7,250 bases of DNA, taken from NCBI GenBank assembly GCA_016764835.1, contig JAESRD010000101.1, positions 1 through 7,250 of the forward strand. The letters run 5' to 3'. Under the pieces are notes generated by a model. The model had not been told where the DNA came from and did no database searches. It was given only the letters and a program-made list of their open reading frames with translations. The position numbers and the translations under genes are program-made. The DNA is from Paracoccaceae bacterium (GTDB lineage: Bacteria > Pseudomonadota > Alphaproteobacteria > Rhodobacterales > Rhodobacteraceae). The first letter of the stretch is position 1. Every line of letters begins with the position of its first letter. This document shows, piece after piece, positions 1-6,384 of this stretch.

Positions 1-69
1 CGTGGTCTCCTGATCGGGAACGTGTTTAGCGATAGATACGGGCGAGGGTGCGCTGCTGCAAGGGGCAGA

Positions 70-453
70 TCAAAACGACCGCAAATTGGCAACTCGGAAC
101 CGGGCGCGATACGTGCCCGGTGTCAGACCAGTTATGGATTTGAACACCCGTGAAAACGCCGAGATGTCCTGATAGCCAGCCGACCAAGAGATTTCGGCGG
201 CGCTGTCGTTGCTACGCTCCAGTGCACCACGTGCTTTTTCGATCCGCAGGTTCTGGACATAGTTAGCCGGTGAATAGCCAGTTGCCGCATCAAATCGACG
301 CAAAAAAGTACGCAGTGTCAGCCCGGCAACATCGGCCAAATCAACGTTTGACAGCGCATTGGGAAACGCGGCTTCGATGTGGCGCTGAACCAGCAAAACA
401 GCAGTGTCCCCGTGGCTTCGATTGGGCCGAAAGCTGGAATAATGGGTGTGCAT
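70..453 (-). pseudogene. GlxA-type AraC regulator, 5'-truncated (DNA-binding C-terminal part only)
   Basis: The 127-residue reading frame is the C-terminal AraC/XylS DNA-binding domain. The first helix-turn-helix lies at about residues 37-57 (VDLADVAGLTLRTFLRRF). The second is at about 85-107, followed by the family signature GYQDISAFSRVFKSITGLTP (93-112) and YR (115-116). The lead-in YSSFRP..HGD (residues 5-16) resembles the linker that follows the DJ-1/PfpI-like domain in GlxA-type regulators, which are usually about 320 residues. That domain is absent. On the minus strand the frame stays open only to a stop at 487-489, and that DNA is already coding for the ABC ATPase on the other strand. 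Homology therefore begins near 441, and the ATG at 451-453 is probably fortuitous. The stop codon is TGA at 70-72. The fragment has lost its ligand-sensing part and probably its promoter, so I call it a remnant. A free-standing DNA-binding domain cannot be excluded. Confidence 0.8.
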
Positions 454-675
454 GAAACCCAGATGGTTGCAGACCTGATTGGCGAGCTAAAGAAGTCAGG
501 CCTCGGCATCTTCCTTATCAGCCATGATACCCGCGAAATGATGGACCTTTGCGACCGGGTTTCAGTAATGAAAAACGGCAAAATGGTTGGCACAGAGCGG
601 GTTGAAGATGTGACCGAAGAAGACATATTGTCGATGATTATTTTGGGAAAGAACCCAAAAGATAAGGAGACATAA
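442..675 (+). pseudogene. Sugar ABC transporter ATPase, 5'-truncated (XylG-like C-terminal end)
   Basis: From about 443 the plus strand encodes GVHETQMVADLIGELKK, then the H-loop region GIFLISHDTREMMDLCDRVS (switch histidine codon at 523-525), VMKNGKMVG, and a tail ending DILSMIILGKN. This is the end of a ribose/xylose-type (CUT2) importer ATPase of about 260 residues, starting just after the usual Walker B/D-loop segment EPTAALG. Walker A, Q-loop, signature motif and Walker B are all missing, so the product cannot hydrolyse ATP. The frame is open upstream to an ATG at 379, but that stretch is antisense to the AraC remnant and is not ABC sequence. ATG 442 is the first codon next to real homology. 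The stop TAA (673-675) overlaps the xylB start as TAATG, so this was the gene directly upstream of xylB in a transport-catabolism operon, and translational coupling to xylB may survive. The permease and binding-protein genes are not in the window. Confidence 0.82.
664..670 (+). promoter_or_regulatory. Ribosome binding site of xylB
   Basis: AAGGAGA lies 4 bases before the ATG at 675-677. This strong Shine-Dalgarno sequence sits inside the end of the ATPase remnant and fixes the xylB start, which shares one base with the preceding stop (TAATG). Confidence 0.75.
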
Positions 676-2111
676 TGTATATTGGGCTTGATCTGGGCAC
701 ATCTGGGCTAAAGGGCATTGTCATTGATGATGCGCAAAATGTTTTGGCTGAGGCGGTGGCACCACTTAATGTGACCCGTCCGTTTGATGGTTGGTCAGAG
801 CAGGCCCCTGCAGACTGGATCGTAGCGGCCGAGGCTGTGTTTGCTGAATTGGCAAGCAAAGTAGACCTCGGTGCGCTGCGGGCCATTGGCCTGTCGGGCC
901 ACATGCATGGCGCGACGTTGCTGGGCGCTGATGACGAGGTGTTGCGGCCTTGTATTTTGTGGAACGATACCCGCTCCTCGGTTGAGGCCGAGGAGCTGGA
1001 CGCGCAGCCGATATTTAGGGAGCTGACAGGCAATATTGTCTTCCCCGGCTTTACCGCGCCCAAGCTGGCATGGGTCAAAAACTATGAGCCAGAGACCTTT
1101 TCTATGGTGGCCAAAGTATTGCTACCAAAGGACTATTTGCGGCTGTGGCTAACCGGCGAACATGTGGCAGAGATGTCAGATGCCGCTGGCACAGCATGGC
1201 TTGATGTCGGTGCGCGCGACTGGTCTGACGCGCTGCTCGCCGCCACCGATCTGGGCCGCGAACATATGCCAAGGTTGGTCGAAGGTTCCGAAGTGTCAGG
1301 CACGTTGCGCCCGGCACTGGCGGCGCAATTTGGCCTGCCAAAAGGTGTGGTCGTTGCCGGTGGCGGCGGTGACAATGCGGCCAGCGCTGTTGGCGTTGGC
1401 GTGGTGCAGCCGGGGCAGGCTTTTGTCTCGCTGGGCACATCGGGGGTGCTGTTTGCAGCCTCTGAGGCCTATCAGCCAGATGCGGCCAGCGCGGTGCACA
1501 CATTTTGCCACGCCTTGCCAAATACGTGGCATCAGATGGGGGTGATCCTCGCCGCTGCTGATGCGCTCAACTGGTTTGCCAAAATTGTTGGCCAATCATC
1601 GGCCGAGCTGACCGGCCGCCTCGGCGCACTGCAAGCCCCGGCGCGGACGCTGTTTCTGCCCTATTTGGGTGGCGAACGCACACCGCATAACGACACCGCC
1701 ATTCGCGGTTCGTTTTTGCACCTAGACCATGCCACCGACACTGATGCGATGACCCGCGCCGTGCTCGAAGGCGTGACCTTCGCGCTCAAAGACAGCCAAG
1801 ATGCGCTGACCTCGACCGGCACCAAGATAGAGCGGCTGATCGCCGTTGGCGGCGGCTCGCGCTCTGACTATTGGGTGCGTGCCATTGCCACGGCCATGGA
1901 GCTGCCTGTTGAGATCCCGGTTGCCGGTGATTTTGGCGGCGCTTACGGTGCCGCTCGACTGGGTCTTATGGCGGCCACAGGGCAGGGGGCTGAGATTGCG
2001 ACTATACCAAAGATTGAACGGGTTGTTGAACCCGACCAAGCGCTAATTCCCGCGTTTAAACAAGCACATGAGCGCTACCGCGCTGCATATACCGTCCTTA
2101 AAGGGCTCTAA
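675..2111 (+). CDS. xylB: Xylulokinase (FGGY carbohydrate kinase)
   Basis: XylB phosphorylates D-xylulose with ATP to D-xylulose 5-phosphate in the cytoplasm, the second step of isomerase-type xylose breakdown. The 478-residue protein has the full FGGY layout. The N-terminal phosphate loop is MYIGLDLGTSGLKG (1-14, with D6). The substrate-site segment is GLSGHMHG (72-79), followed by WNDTR (96-100). The C-terminal domain opens with VVAGGGGDNAASAVG (226-240), where D233 falls at the position of the catalytic aspartate of E. coli XylB. Then come SLGTSGVLF (252-260), GGERTPHND (332-340) and the adenine-site loop GGGSRSDYW (392-400). The length and all key residues look intact. The start is set by an AAGGAGA ribosome site and by the family N-terminus. 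It overlaps the ATPase remnant by one base and is followed 15 bases later by xylA, so the two are cotranscribed. The MHG and GDN motifs favour xylulokinase over glycerol or gluconate kinase, and the xylA neighbour settles it. Confidence 0.96.
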   Translation: MYIGLDLGTSGLKGIVIDDAQNVLAEAVAPLNVTRPFDGWSEQAPADWIVAAEAVFAELASKVDLGALRAIGLSGHMHGATLLGADDEVLRPCILWNDTRSSVEAEELDAQPIFRELTGNIVFPGFTAPKLAWVKNYEPETFSMVAKVLLPKDYLRLWLTGEHVAEMSDAAGTAWLDVGARDWSDALLAATDLGREHMPRLVEGSEVSGTLRPALAAQFGLPKGVVVAGGGGDNAASAVGVGVVQPGQAFVSLGTSGVLFAASEAYQPDAASAVHTFCHALPNTWHQMGVILAAADALNWFAKIVGQSSAELTGRLGALQAPARTLFLPYLGGERTPHNDTAIRGSFLHLDHATDTDAMTRAVLEGVTFALKDSQDALTSTGTKIERLIAVGGGSRSDYWVRAIATAMELPVEIPVAGDFGGAYGAARLGLMAATGQGAEIATIPKIERVVEPDQALIPAFKQAHERYRAAYTVLKGL

Positions 2112-2126
2112 GCAAATAGGTGATCT

Positions 2127-3419
2127 ATGACTGACTTTTTCAAAGGTATTCCGGCCATCAAATATGAAGGCCCGGACAGCAGTAACGAATTTGCTTACCG
2201 CCATTACAACCCCGATGAGGTGGTGATGGGCAAGCGGATGGAAGACCATCTGCGCTTCTCAATCGCCTATTGGCATAGCTTTGCCTGGCCTGGAACTGAC
2301 CCATTTGGCGGCCCAACATTTGAGCGGCCATGGGACGGCGACACAATGGAGCTGGCCAAGATGAAGGCCGATGTGGCCTTTGAGATGTTCGAAATACTCG
2401 GTGCGCCGTATTTCGCGTTTCACGATGCCGATGCCCGACCTGAGGGCGACAGCTACGCGCTCAATACGTCGCGCCTGCAAGAGATCACCGACTATATGCA
2501 GGGCAAGATGGAAGAGACCGGGGTTAAGCTGCTCTGGGGCACGGCTAACCTGTTTAGCCACCGCCGGTTCATGTCTGGTGCGGCGACCAACCCCGACCCA
2601 GAAGTGTTTGCCTTCTCTGCCGCGACGATCAAGAGCTGCATGGATGCGACCAAACAGCTGGGCGGCGAAAACTATGCGCTTTGGGGCGGCCGCGAAGGCT
2701 ACGAGACCCTGCTCAATACTGATCTGAGCAAAGAGCGCAATCAGGCGGGCCGGATGTTGCAGATGGTCGTTGATTACAAGCACAAGATTGGTTTTGAGGG
2801 CGCGATCCTGATTGAACCCAAGCCGCAAGAGCCGACCAAGCACCAATATGACTATGATGTCGCCACCGTTTACGGCTTCCTCAAAGACTTTGGCCTTGAG
2901 GGCGAAGTGCAGGTGAATGTTGAGCAGGGCCATGCCATTTTGGCTGGGCACTCGTTTGAGCATGAGCTGGCTATGGCCCGGGCGCTGGGCATCTTTGGCT
3001 CGATTGATATGAACAAGAATGACTATCAGTCTGGCTGGGACACCGACCAGTTCCCGACCAATGTGCCGGAGATGACGCTGGCCTATTATGAGGTGCTGCG
3101 CGCAGGTGGTTTCACCACTGGTGGCACCAACTTTGACAGCAAATTGCGCCGCCAATCGCTTGACCCAGAAGACCTGATCCTCGCCCATGTTGGTGGTATG
3201 GATTGTTGCGCTGCCGGTCTGAAAGCCGCCGCAGCCTTGGTTGAAAACGGTGCGCTGGAAGCGGCACGTGACGCGCGCTATGCGGGCTGGGACAATTCAG
3301 ATTATCTCGATAGCGATCTTGAGAGCATCACCGCCAAGGTCATTGCCGAAGAGATAAACCCTAAGCCACGCTCGGCCCGCCAAGAGCGGCTAGAGAACCT
3401 GATCAACCGGGCCCTTTGA
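2127..3419 (+). CDS. xylA: Xylose isomerase (class II)
   Basis: XylA interconverts D-xylose and D-xylulose using two divalent metals, normally as a cytoplasmic tetramer. The 430-residue length is usual for class II enzymes, which carry an N-terminal extension. The catalytic pair is H99/D102 in [11 protein letters not shown]. The metal-site residues are all present: E230 with K232 ([14 protein letters not shown]), E266 and H269 (NVEQGHA), D294 (GSIDMN), D305 and D307 (GWDTDQFP) and D337 ([13 protein letters not shown]). Each lies two residues below its E. coli counterpart. The segment after E266 reads QGH where E. coli has ANH, so a glycine replaces the asparagine next to the ligand histidine. 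This may simply be the form found in this lineage. The start follows a moderate AGGTGA site (2118-2123), 15 bases after the xylB stop, which indicates one operon. The gene ends just before a strong terminator, so it closes the transcript. No xylose regulator is visible nearby. Confidence 0.97.
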   Translation: MTDFFKGIPAIKYEGPDSSNEFAYRHYNPDEVVMGKRMEDHLRFSIAYWHSFAWPGTDPFGGPTFERPWDGDTMELAKMKADVAFEMFEILGAPYFAFHDADARPEGDSYALNTSRLQEITDYMQGKMEETGVKLLWGTANLFSHRRFMSGAATNPDPEVFAFSAATIKSCMDATKQLGGENYALWGGREGYETLLNTDLSKERNQAGRMLQMVVDYKHKIGFEGAILIEPKPQEPTKHQYDYDVATVYGFLKDFGLEGEVQVNVEQGHAILAGHSFEHELAMARALGIFGSIDMNKNDYQSGWDTDQFPTNVPEMTLAYYEVLRAGGFTTGGTNFDSKLRRQSLDPEDLILAHVGGMDCCAAGLKAAAALVENGALEAARDARYAGWDNSDYLDSDLESITAKVIAEEINPKPRSARQERLENLINRAL

Positions 3420-3428
3420 TCTGAAATT

Positions 3429-3471
3429 GCCAAAGGCGGCCCTGCAAAACCCGCCTTTGGCCACCATTTTT
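3429..3471 (+). terminator. Rho-independent terminator of xylBA
   Basis: A perfect 11-bp stem, GCCAAAGGCGG (3429-3439) with CCGCCTTTGGC (3451-3461), encloses an 11-base loop. It is followed after 5 bases by TTTTT (3467-3471). The hairpin starts 10 bases after the xylA stop codon and should end the operon. The gap before the T-run is slightly longer than ideal. Confidence 0.85.
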
Positions 3472-3571
3472 CGCTCAATTCCTTCTGATTGAAGCTGAAC
3501 CGGCGCTTTCAACTCAAGCCTGAAAATTTCAATTTGAACGTGTGCCATCCGGGTAAGCATCTGGTTTTTCG

Positions 3572-3585
3572 GTGCAATTTTGCAC
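3572..3585. repeat. Short inverted repeat GTGCAA-TT-TTGCAC
   Basis: Two 6-base arms (3572-3577 and 3580-3585) flank TT. It sits 4 bases before the FNR-like palindrome in the region upstream of the SGNH-hydrolase gene. It could be half of a regulatory region, but I match it to no known operator. Confidence 0.35.
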
Positions 3586-3586
3586 G

Positions 3587-3604
3587 ACTTGATAATTATC
3601 AGGT
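3587..3604. promoter_or_regulatory. FNR/FnrL-like palindromic box
   Basis: ACTTGATAATTATCAGGT is an 18-base palindrome with a single mismatched pair and a perfect 12-base core (3590-3601). Within it, TTGAT-AATT-ATCAG (3589-3602) matches the Crp/Fnr-family consensus TTGAT-N4-ATCAA at 9 of 10 defined bases. It lies about 120 bases before the start codon at 3723. Alphaproteobacterial FnrL proteins use this consensus for oxygen-responsive control. The GATAAT/ATTATC halves also resemble a Fur-type site, so the factor is not certain. Confidence 0.45.
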
Positions 3605-3642
3605 CAAAAATCACGCTATTTTGATGACTATTTTCGGCGGCG

Positions 3643-3667
3643 TTAATACTTTGTTAACGAAGGTTAA
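3643..3667. promoter_or_regulatory. CtrA-like site, three tandem TTAA half-sites
   Basis: TTAATACTTTGTTAA (3643-3657) is an exact TTAA-N7-TTAA, the consensus of the alphaproteobacterial cell-cycle and motility regulator CtrA. A third TTAA follows at 3664-3667, spaced by 6 bases instead of 7. The cluster is 56-80 bases before the start codon at 3723. It overlaps a weak promoter-like pair, TTGATG (3621-3626) and TAATAC (3644-3649), 17 bases apart. The motif is short and can occur by chance in an AT-rich spacer. Confidence 0.35.
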
Positions 3668-3722
3668 CGGCGCGGATTCGAGACTTTCCAAAATCTTAGC
3701 GCCCCCTAAAAATGGTGCGCTT

Positions 3723-4640
3723 ATGCGACTTAAACCCGTTTTATTTGCTCTGCTGGCATTGATCCCCTGCGCCGAAGCGGTGGCGACCTATGCCGGATAC
3801 CGCGAACAAGTGATCATCTCGCGTGACGCCTCGGTCGGCTATATGTTACAGCCGAGCCAGTCAGTGTCATTGGCCAGCGGGCCACTTGAGACAAACAGAT
3901 TTGGCATGCGCTCGCCCGAAGTGGTTTTTCCGATTGGGCAGGCCCAAGAGCGGCTGATCATTGCCGGCGATAGTATCGTCAACGCGGCCAATGTGGGCGA
4001 TGCGGCCATTGCCTCGACCTTAGTGGCTGACCAGCTGGATTGCGGGATTGATGTGCTCAATGTCTCGGCGGGCGGCTGGGCACCGGGCAATTTGCTTGGC
4101 TATTTCAGCAGCTACGGATATTTTGAGGCCGAAACCATTGTGGTGGTGTTCAACTCTGAAGATGCGGCGGCAAAGGGGGCGTTTCCGGCCAAATGGGAGC
4201 CGCATTCATTCTATCAGCCGCCGCGCTCCGGCTTGGTGGCCTTTGTAAAACGCGAGCTGATTTCACGGATTTATCCAAGGATGTTCCCCAATACAAGTCA
4301 GGCAGGTAGCGGCGTTTCAGATATGAACGCGCTGTTGGCGCAGGCATCGCAAGAGGCGGGCCGGGTTATTGTGCTTTGGCATCCGACCCAGGCCGAAACC
4401 TTGGCCCATGCGCATGCGCCTGTGGCGATCCGCGACGCGGCCATGGCGGTGTCGGCGACGTTTGTTGAGCTGGGCTATGCTGGCGGCGATTATGTTGACC
4501 GGATGCATTTGGGCGCCGCGGCGCAGCCCGCCTTTGCCGCGCAGATTTTGCAGGTTTTGGGCATGTGTGGAGACACGCAAAGCGCACCACAAATTGAACG
4601 GGTCGGTCATTTGCAGACGGGCGGCACCACCAATATCTAG
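3723..4640 (+). CDS. SGNH/GDSL-hydrolase-like protein, exported or membrane-anchored, substrate unknown
   Basis: The 305-residue protein starts with a short basic and then hydrophobic segment, MRLKPVLFALLALIPCAEAV, a Sec signal or membrane anchor. The C16 context (LIPC) is a poor lipobox. An SGNH-type core follows. Block I is LIIAGDSIVN (78-87), with nucleophile S84. A glycine-rich block II is NVSAGGWAPGN (113-123). VVVFNSEDA (140-148) takes the place of the usual GxND block. The C-terminal DRMHLG (259-264) gives the D-x-x-H catalytic pair D259/H262. These enzymes remove or transfer acyl groups on lipids, glycans or esters, often at the cell surface. The ligand here cannot be read from sequence. 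The frame stays open back to an ATG at 3489, but that part reads as noncoding DNA containing palindromes. I choose ATG 3723 because the hydrophobic N-terminus starts there, although no clear Shine-Dalgarno precedes it. The gene converges on the flavin reductase with 5 bases between stops. Confidence 0.72.
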   Translation: MRLKPVLFALLALIPCAEAVATYAGYREQVIISRDASVGYMLQPSQSVSLASGPLETNRFGMRSPEVVFPIGQAQERLIIAGDSIVNAANVGDAAIASTLVADQLDCGIDVLNVSAGGWAPGNLLGYFSSYGYFEAETIVVVFNSEDAAAKGAFPAKWEPHSFYQPPRSGLVAFVKRELISRIYPRMFPNTSQAGSGVSDMNALLAQASQEAGRVIVLWHPTQAETLAHAHAPVAIRDAAMAVSATFVELGYAGGDYVDRMHLGAAAQPAFAAQILQVLGMCGDTQSAPQIERVGHLQTGGTTNI

Positions 4641-4645
4641 GCGGC

Positions 4646-5149
4646 TCAGCTATCGGGCGCGTGCAACTGCCCATAATTGCCAGCCTGAAAAAGTAGCGGC
4701 GCGCCGCTGCGGTACTGCGCATGCAAGACATGGCCCAGCAGGATCAGATGATCACCGCCATCATGGGCGCTGTGGCGCGCACAGATAAACCGGGCAAGGC
4801 AACCGGCCAGAACCGGCAATCCGTTTGGCCCGGTTTCCCAGTCTATCGCCGGGGGCGGGGCTTGCGGGTCACCGCGCCGGGCAAAGGTGGCACAGAGTTG
4901 TTTTTGATCAGCGGCCAGAACATGAATGGCAAAATGCGGCGCATTGGCGAACAGCTCAAACCGGCGTGAGTTGCGCGCGGGCGACCACAGTACCAGCGGT
5001 GGGTCAAGCGAGACGCTGGCAAAGCTGTTGGCTGTCATGCCCTCCGGCCCGTTTGGCCCGGCCACGGTCACAACGGTCACCCCGGTGGCAAATGCACCAA
5101 GAGCGTTGCGAAAAGCATTGGGATCATTGGGGGGTGAGAAACTAAACAT
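4646..5149 (-). CDS. Flavin reductase-like domain protein (FMN-binding split barrel, HpaC/RutF type)
   Basis: The 167-residue length fits single-domain NAD(P)H:flavin oxidoreductases, which supply reduced FMN or FAD to a two-component monooxygenase. The family pattern is complete. It runs FRNALGAFATGVTVVT (13-28), GMTANSFASVSLDPPLV (37-53, flavin-binding loop), SRRFELFANAPHFAIHVL (61-78), HDGGDH (129-134) and the C-terminal PLLFQAGNYGQL (151-162). No monooxygenase lies beside it in the window, so the partner and the physiological role are unknown. ATG 5149 is the only sensible start, since no later start codon precedes the conserved FRNALGAF. It has no visible Shine-Dalgarno. A two-codon frame ATG-GTA-TAA immediately upstream overlaps the start as TAATG. 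The gene is divergent from dusA and ends 5 bases from the SGNH gene's stop. Confidence 0.87.
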   Translation of the reverse strand: MFSFSPPNDPNAFRNALGAFATGVTVVTVAGPNGPEGMTANSFASVSLDPPLVLWSPARNSRRFELFANAPHFAIHVLAADQKQLCATFARRGDPQAPPPAIDWETGPNGLPVLAGCLARFICARHSAHDGGDHLILLGHVLHAQYRSGAPLLFQAGNYGQLHAPDS

Positions 5150-5150
5150 T

Positions 5151-5162
5151 ATACCATGGTAT
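5151..5162. repeat. 12-bp palindrome in the flavin reductase-dusA spacer
   Basis: ATACCATGGTAT is perfectly self-complementary and begins 1 base upstream of the flavin-reductase start codon on the minus strand. Minus-strand TATAAT (5153-5148), preceded by TGG, runs from inside the palindrome into the start codon. It could be an operator or simply chance. No other regulator site is clear in the 5150-5256 spacer. Confidence 0.35.
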
Positions 5163-5256
5163 TTGAGCTGGTGGCCCCTATGCCAGTCTTATGTGGTTTT
5201 CTCAAGGCGTTGCTTGGCTATTTGCCTCTTGGCCCGATCCGCCTATAAGGCCGGCC

Positions 5257-6288
5257 ATGACCCGCACTGTGCTCACCAAAGCGGCCCGTCTCTCTGTCGC
5301 CCCAATGATGGATTGGACTGACCGACATTGCCGGATGCTGCACCGGACGCTCAGCCGTGAGGCGCTGCTTTATACGGAGATGGTTACGGCACGGGCGGTG
5401 ATCCACGGCGACCGGGAGCGGCTGCTGGGCTTTAGCCCGCCAGAGCAGCCGCTGGCGCTGCAGCTTGGTGGTTCTGACCCGGCTGATCTGGCGCAGGCGG
5501 CCAAGATCGGCGCCGACTGGGGCTACGGCGAGATCAACCTTAACTGTGGCTGCCCGTCTGACAGGGTGCAGTCGGGGACATTTGGCGCGGTGCTGATGAA
5601 ACATCCGGGTCTGGTGGCGGAGTGCGTTGGCGCTATGGCCGCGGGGTGCGATGCGCAAATCACCGTGAAATGCCGCATTGGCGTTGATGATCAAAAACCG
5701 GCGCAGGTTCTGCCCGATTTTATTGCGGCGATGGCCGAGGCGGGCGTGACCCGGCTGACCATTCATGCGCGCAAGGCTTGGCTTAAGGGACTGTCACCAA
5801 AGCAAAACCGCTCTGTGCCGCCGTTGGATTACGGCTTGGTCATGCAGATGAAACGCGATTTTCCGAGCCTGCATATTTCGCTCAATGGTGGGGTTGAGAA
5901 TTTGTCAGACGCGGCCGCTTTACTGGCCGGAGGGCTTGATGGGGTTATGGTCGGGCGGACGGCGTATCATAATCCGGCGGCAATATTGGGCGCGGCGGAT
6001 GGCGTGATCTGGGGCGGGTTTTCGGCTGAGGGTAACGCGCAGTTGGGCCAGCATAGTGCGGCGGCTGTGGAGGCGATGTTGCCCTATATTGAAGCTCATC
6101 TTGGCACACAGGGCGCGCGGCTGCATCAGATTACGCGCCACATGCTTGGTCTGTTTTCAGGGCTGCCCGGCGCGCGCAGTTGGCGGCGAATATTGTCTGA
6201 GGAGGCCGGGCGGCCGGGCGCGGGCACAGATGTTGTGCAAAAAGCGCTAGCTGCTGTGTCGGATGCGGCCTTGCAGGCGGCGGATTGA
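5257..6288 (+). CDS. dusA: tRNA-dihydrouridine synthase A (DusA)
   Basis: DusA is an FMN enzyme that reduces uridines in the tRNA D-loop to dihydrouridine, at positions 20 and 20a in E. coli. The 343-residue protein is of usual length. It is a TIM barrel opening with the FMN loop SVAPMMDWTDRHCR (13-26), followed by YTEM (39-42). The active-site segment NLNCGCPSDRVQSGTFGAVL (94-113) carries the conserved cysteine C99. Then come VKCRIG (137-142), IHARKAWLKGLSPKQNR (169-185), LNGGV (209-213) and the phosphate-binding GVMVGRTAYHNP (229-240). The GLSPKQNR..PPLDY segment is typical of the DusA subfamily, not DusB or DusC. The frame is open to an ATG at 5191, but I start at ATG 5257. The family N-terminus fits there, AAGG (5247-5250) precedes it, and the extra 22 residues are not part of the fold. 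It is a single gene, divergent from the flavin reductase. Confidence 0.95.
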   Translation: MTRTVLTKAARLSVAPMMDWTDRHCRMLHRTLSREALLYTEMVTARAVIHGDRERLLGFSPPEQPLALQLGGSDPADLAQAAKIGADWGYGEINLNCGCPSDRVQSGTFGAVLMKHPGLVAECVGAMAAGCDAQITVKCRIGVDDQKPAQVLPDFIAAMAEAGVTRLTIHARKAWLKGLSPKQNRSVPPLDYGLVMQMKRDFPSLHISLNGGVENLSDAAALLAGGLDGVMVGRTAYHNPAAILGAADGVIWGGFSAEGNAQLGQHSAAAVEAMLPYIEAHLGTQGARLHQITRHMLGLFSGLPGARSWRRILSEEAGRPGAGTDVVQKALAAVSDAALQAAD

Positions 6289-6289
6289 T

Positions 6290-6306
6290 CTTGTTTTATA
6301 AACAAG
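6290..6306. repeat. AT-rich hairpin after dusA
   Basis: CTTGTTT (6290-6296) and AAACAAG (6300-6306) form a 7-bp stem with a 3-base loop directly after the dusA stop codon. It is weak and no T-run follows it, so at best it is an inefficient terminator or an RNA 3'-end stabiliser. The rest of the 6289-6384 spacer shows no clear promoter. Confidence 0.3.
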
Positions 6307-6384
6307 GGCGATTGCTGAGTTTATAGTGAGCGGCCAGAATGACCGTGGCTAAGCGGCGCGCTTTTAGGGGGCGATATACCAGAA

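Noticed and set aside
379..453. A fusion protein starting at ATG 379 that joins novel sequence to the ABC ATPase end
   Set aside because: The 379-441 stretch is the antisense of the AraC DNA-binding region in the same codon register. It is open by chance and has no ribosome site or family match.
318..626. 102-codon minus-strand frame overlapping both remnants
   Set aside because: It crosses the junction antisense to the ABC remnant and out of frame with the AraC domain. It has no domain content.
2259..3188. 309-codon open frame on the minus strand
   Set aside because: It lies wholly antisense to xylA, whose catalytic residues are all intact. The translation shows no recognisable domain and is a codon-bias shadow.
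3528..3538. TTCAA-T-TTGAA inverted repeat
   Set aside because: Five-base arms in an AT-rich stretch are expected by chance, and it matches no operator I recognise.
3654..3667. TTAA-N6-TTAA as a second CtrA site
   Set aside because: The spacing is 6 bases instead of the 7 of the consensus, so it is counted only as a neighbouring half-site.
3489..3722. N-terminal extension of the SGNH protein to ATG 3489
   Set aside because: The 78 extra residues would precede the hydrophobic signal-like N-terminus. The DNA is a spacer with palindromes and TTAA motifs, and there is no ribosome site at 3489.
5191..5256. N-terminal extension of DusA to ATG 5191
   Set aside because: The added 22 residues are not part of the Dus fold. 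ATG 5257 has AAGG upstream and fits the family start.
5218..5766. 182-codon open frame on the minus strand
   Set aside because: It is antisense to the dusA N-terminal half, with an Arg/His-rich low-quality translation typical of shadow frames.
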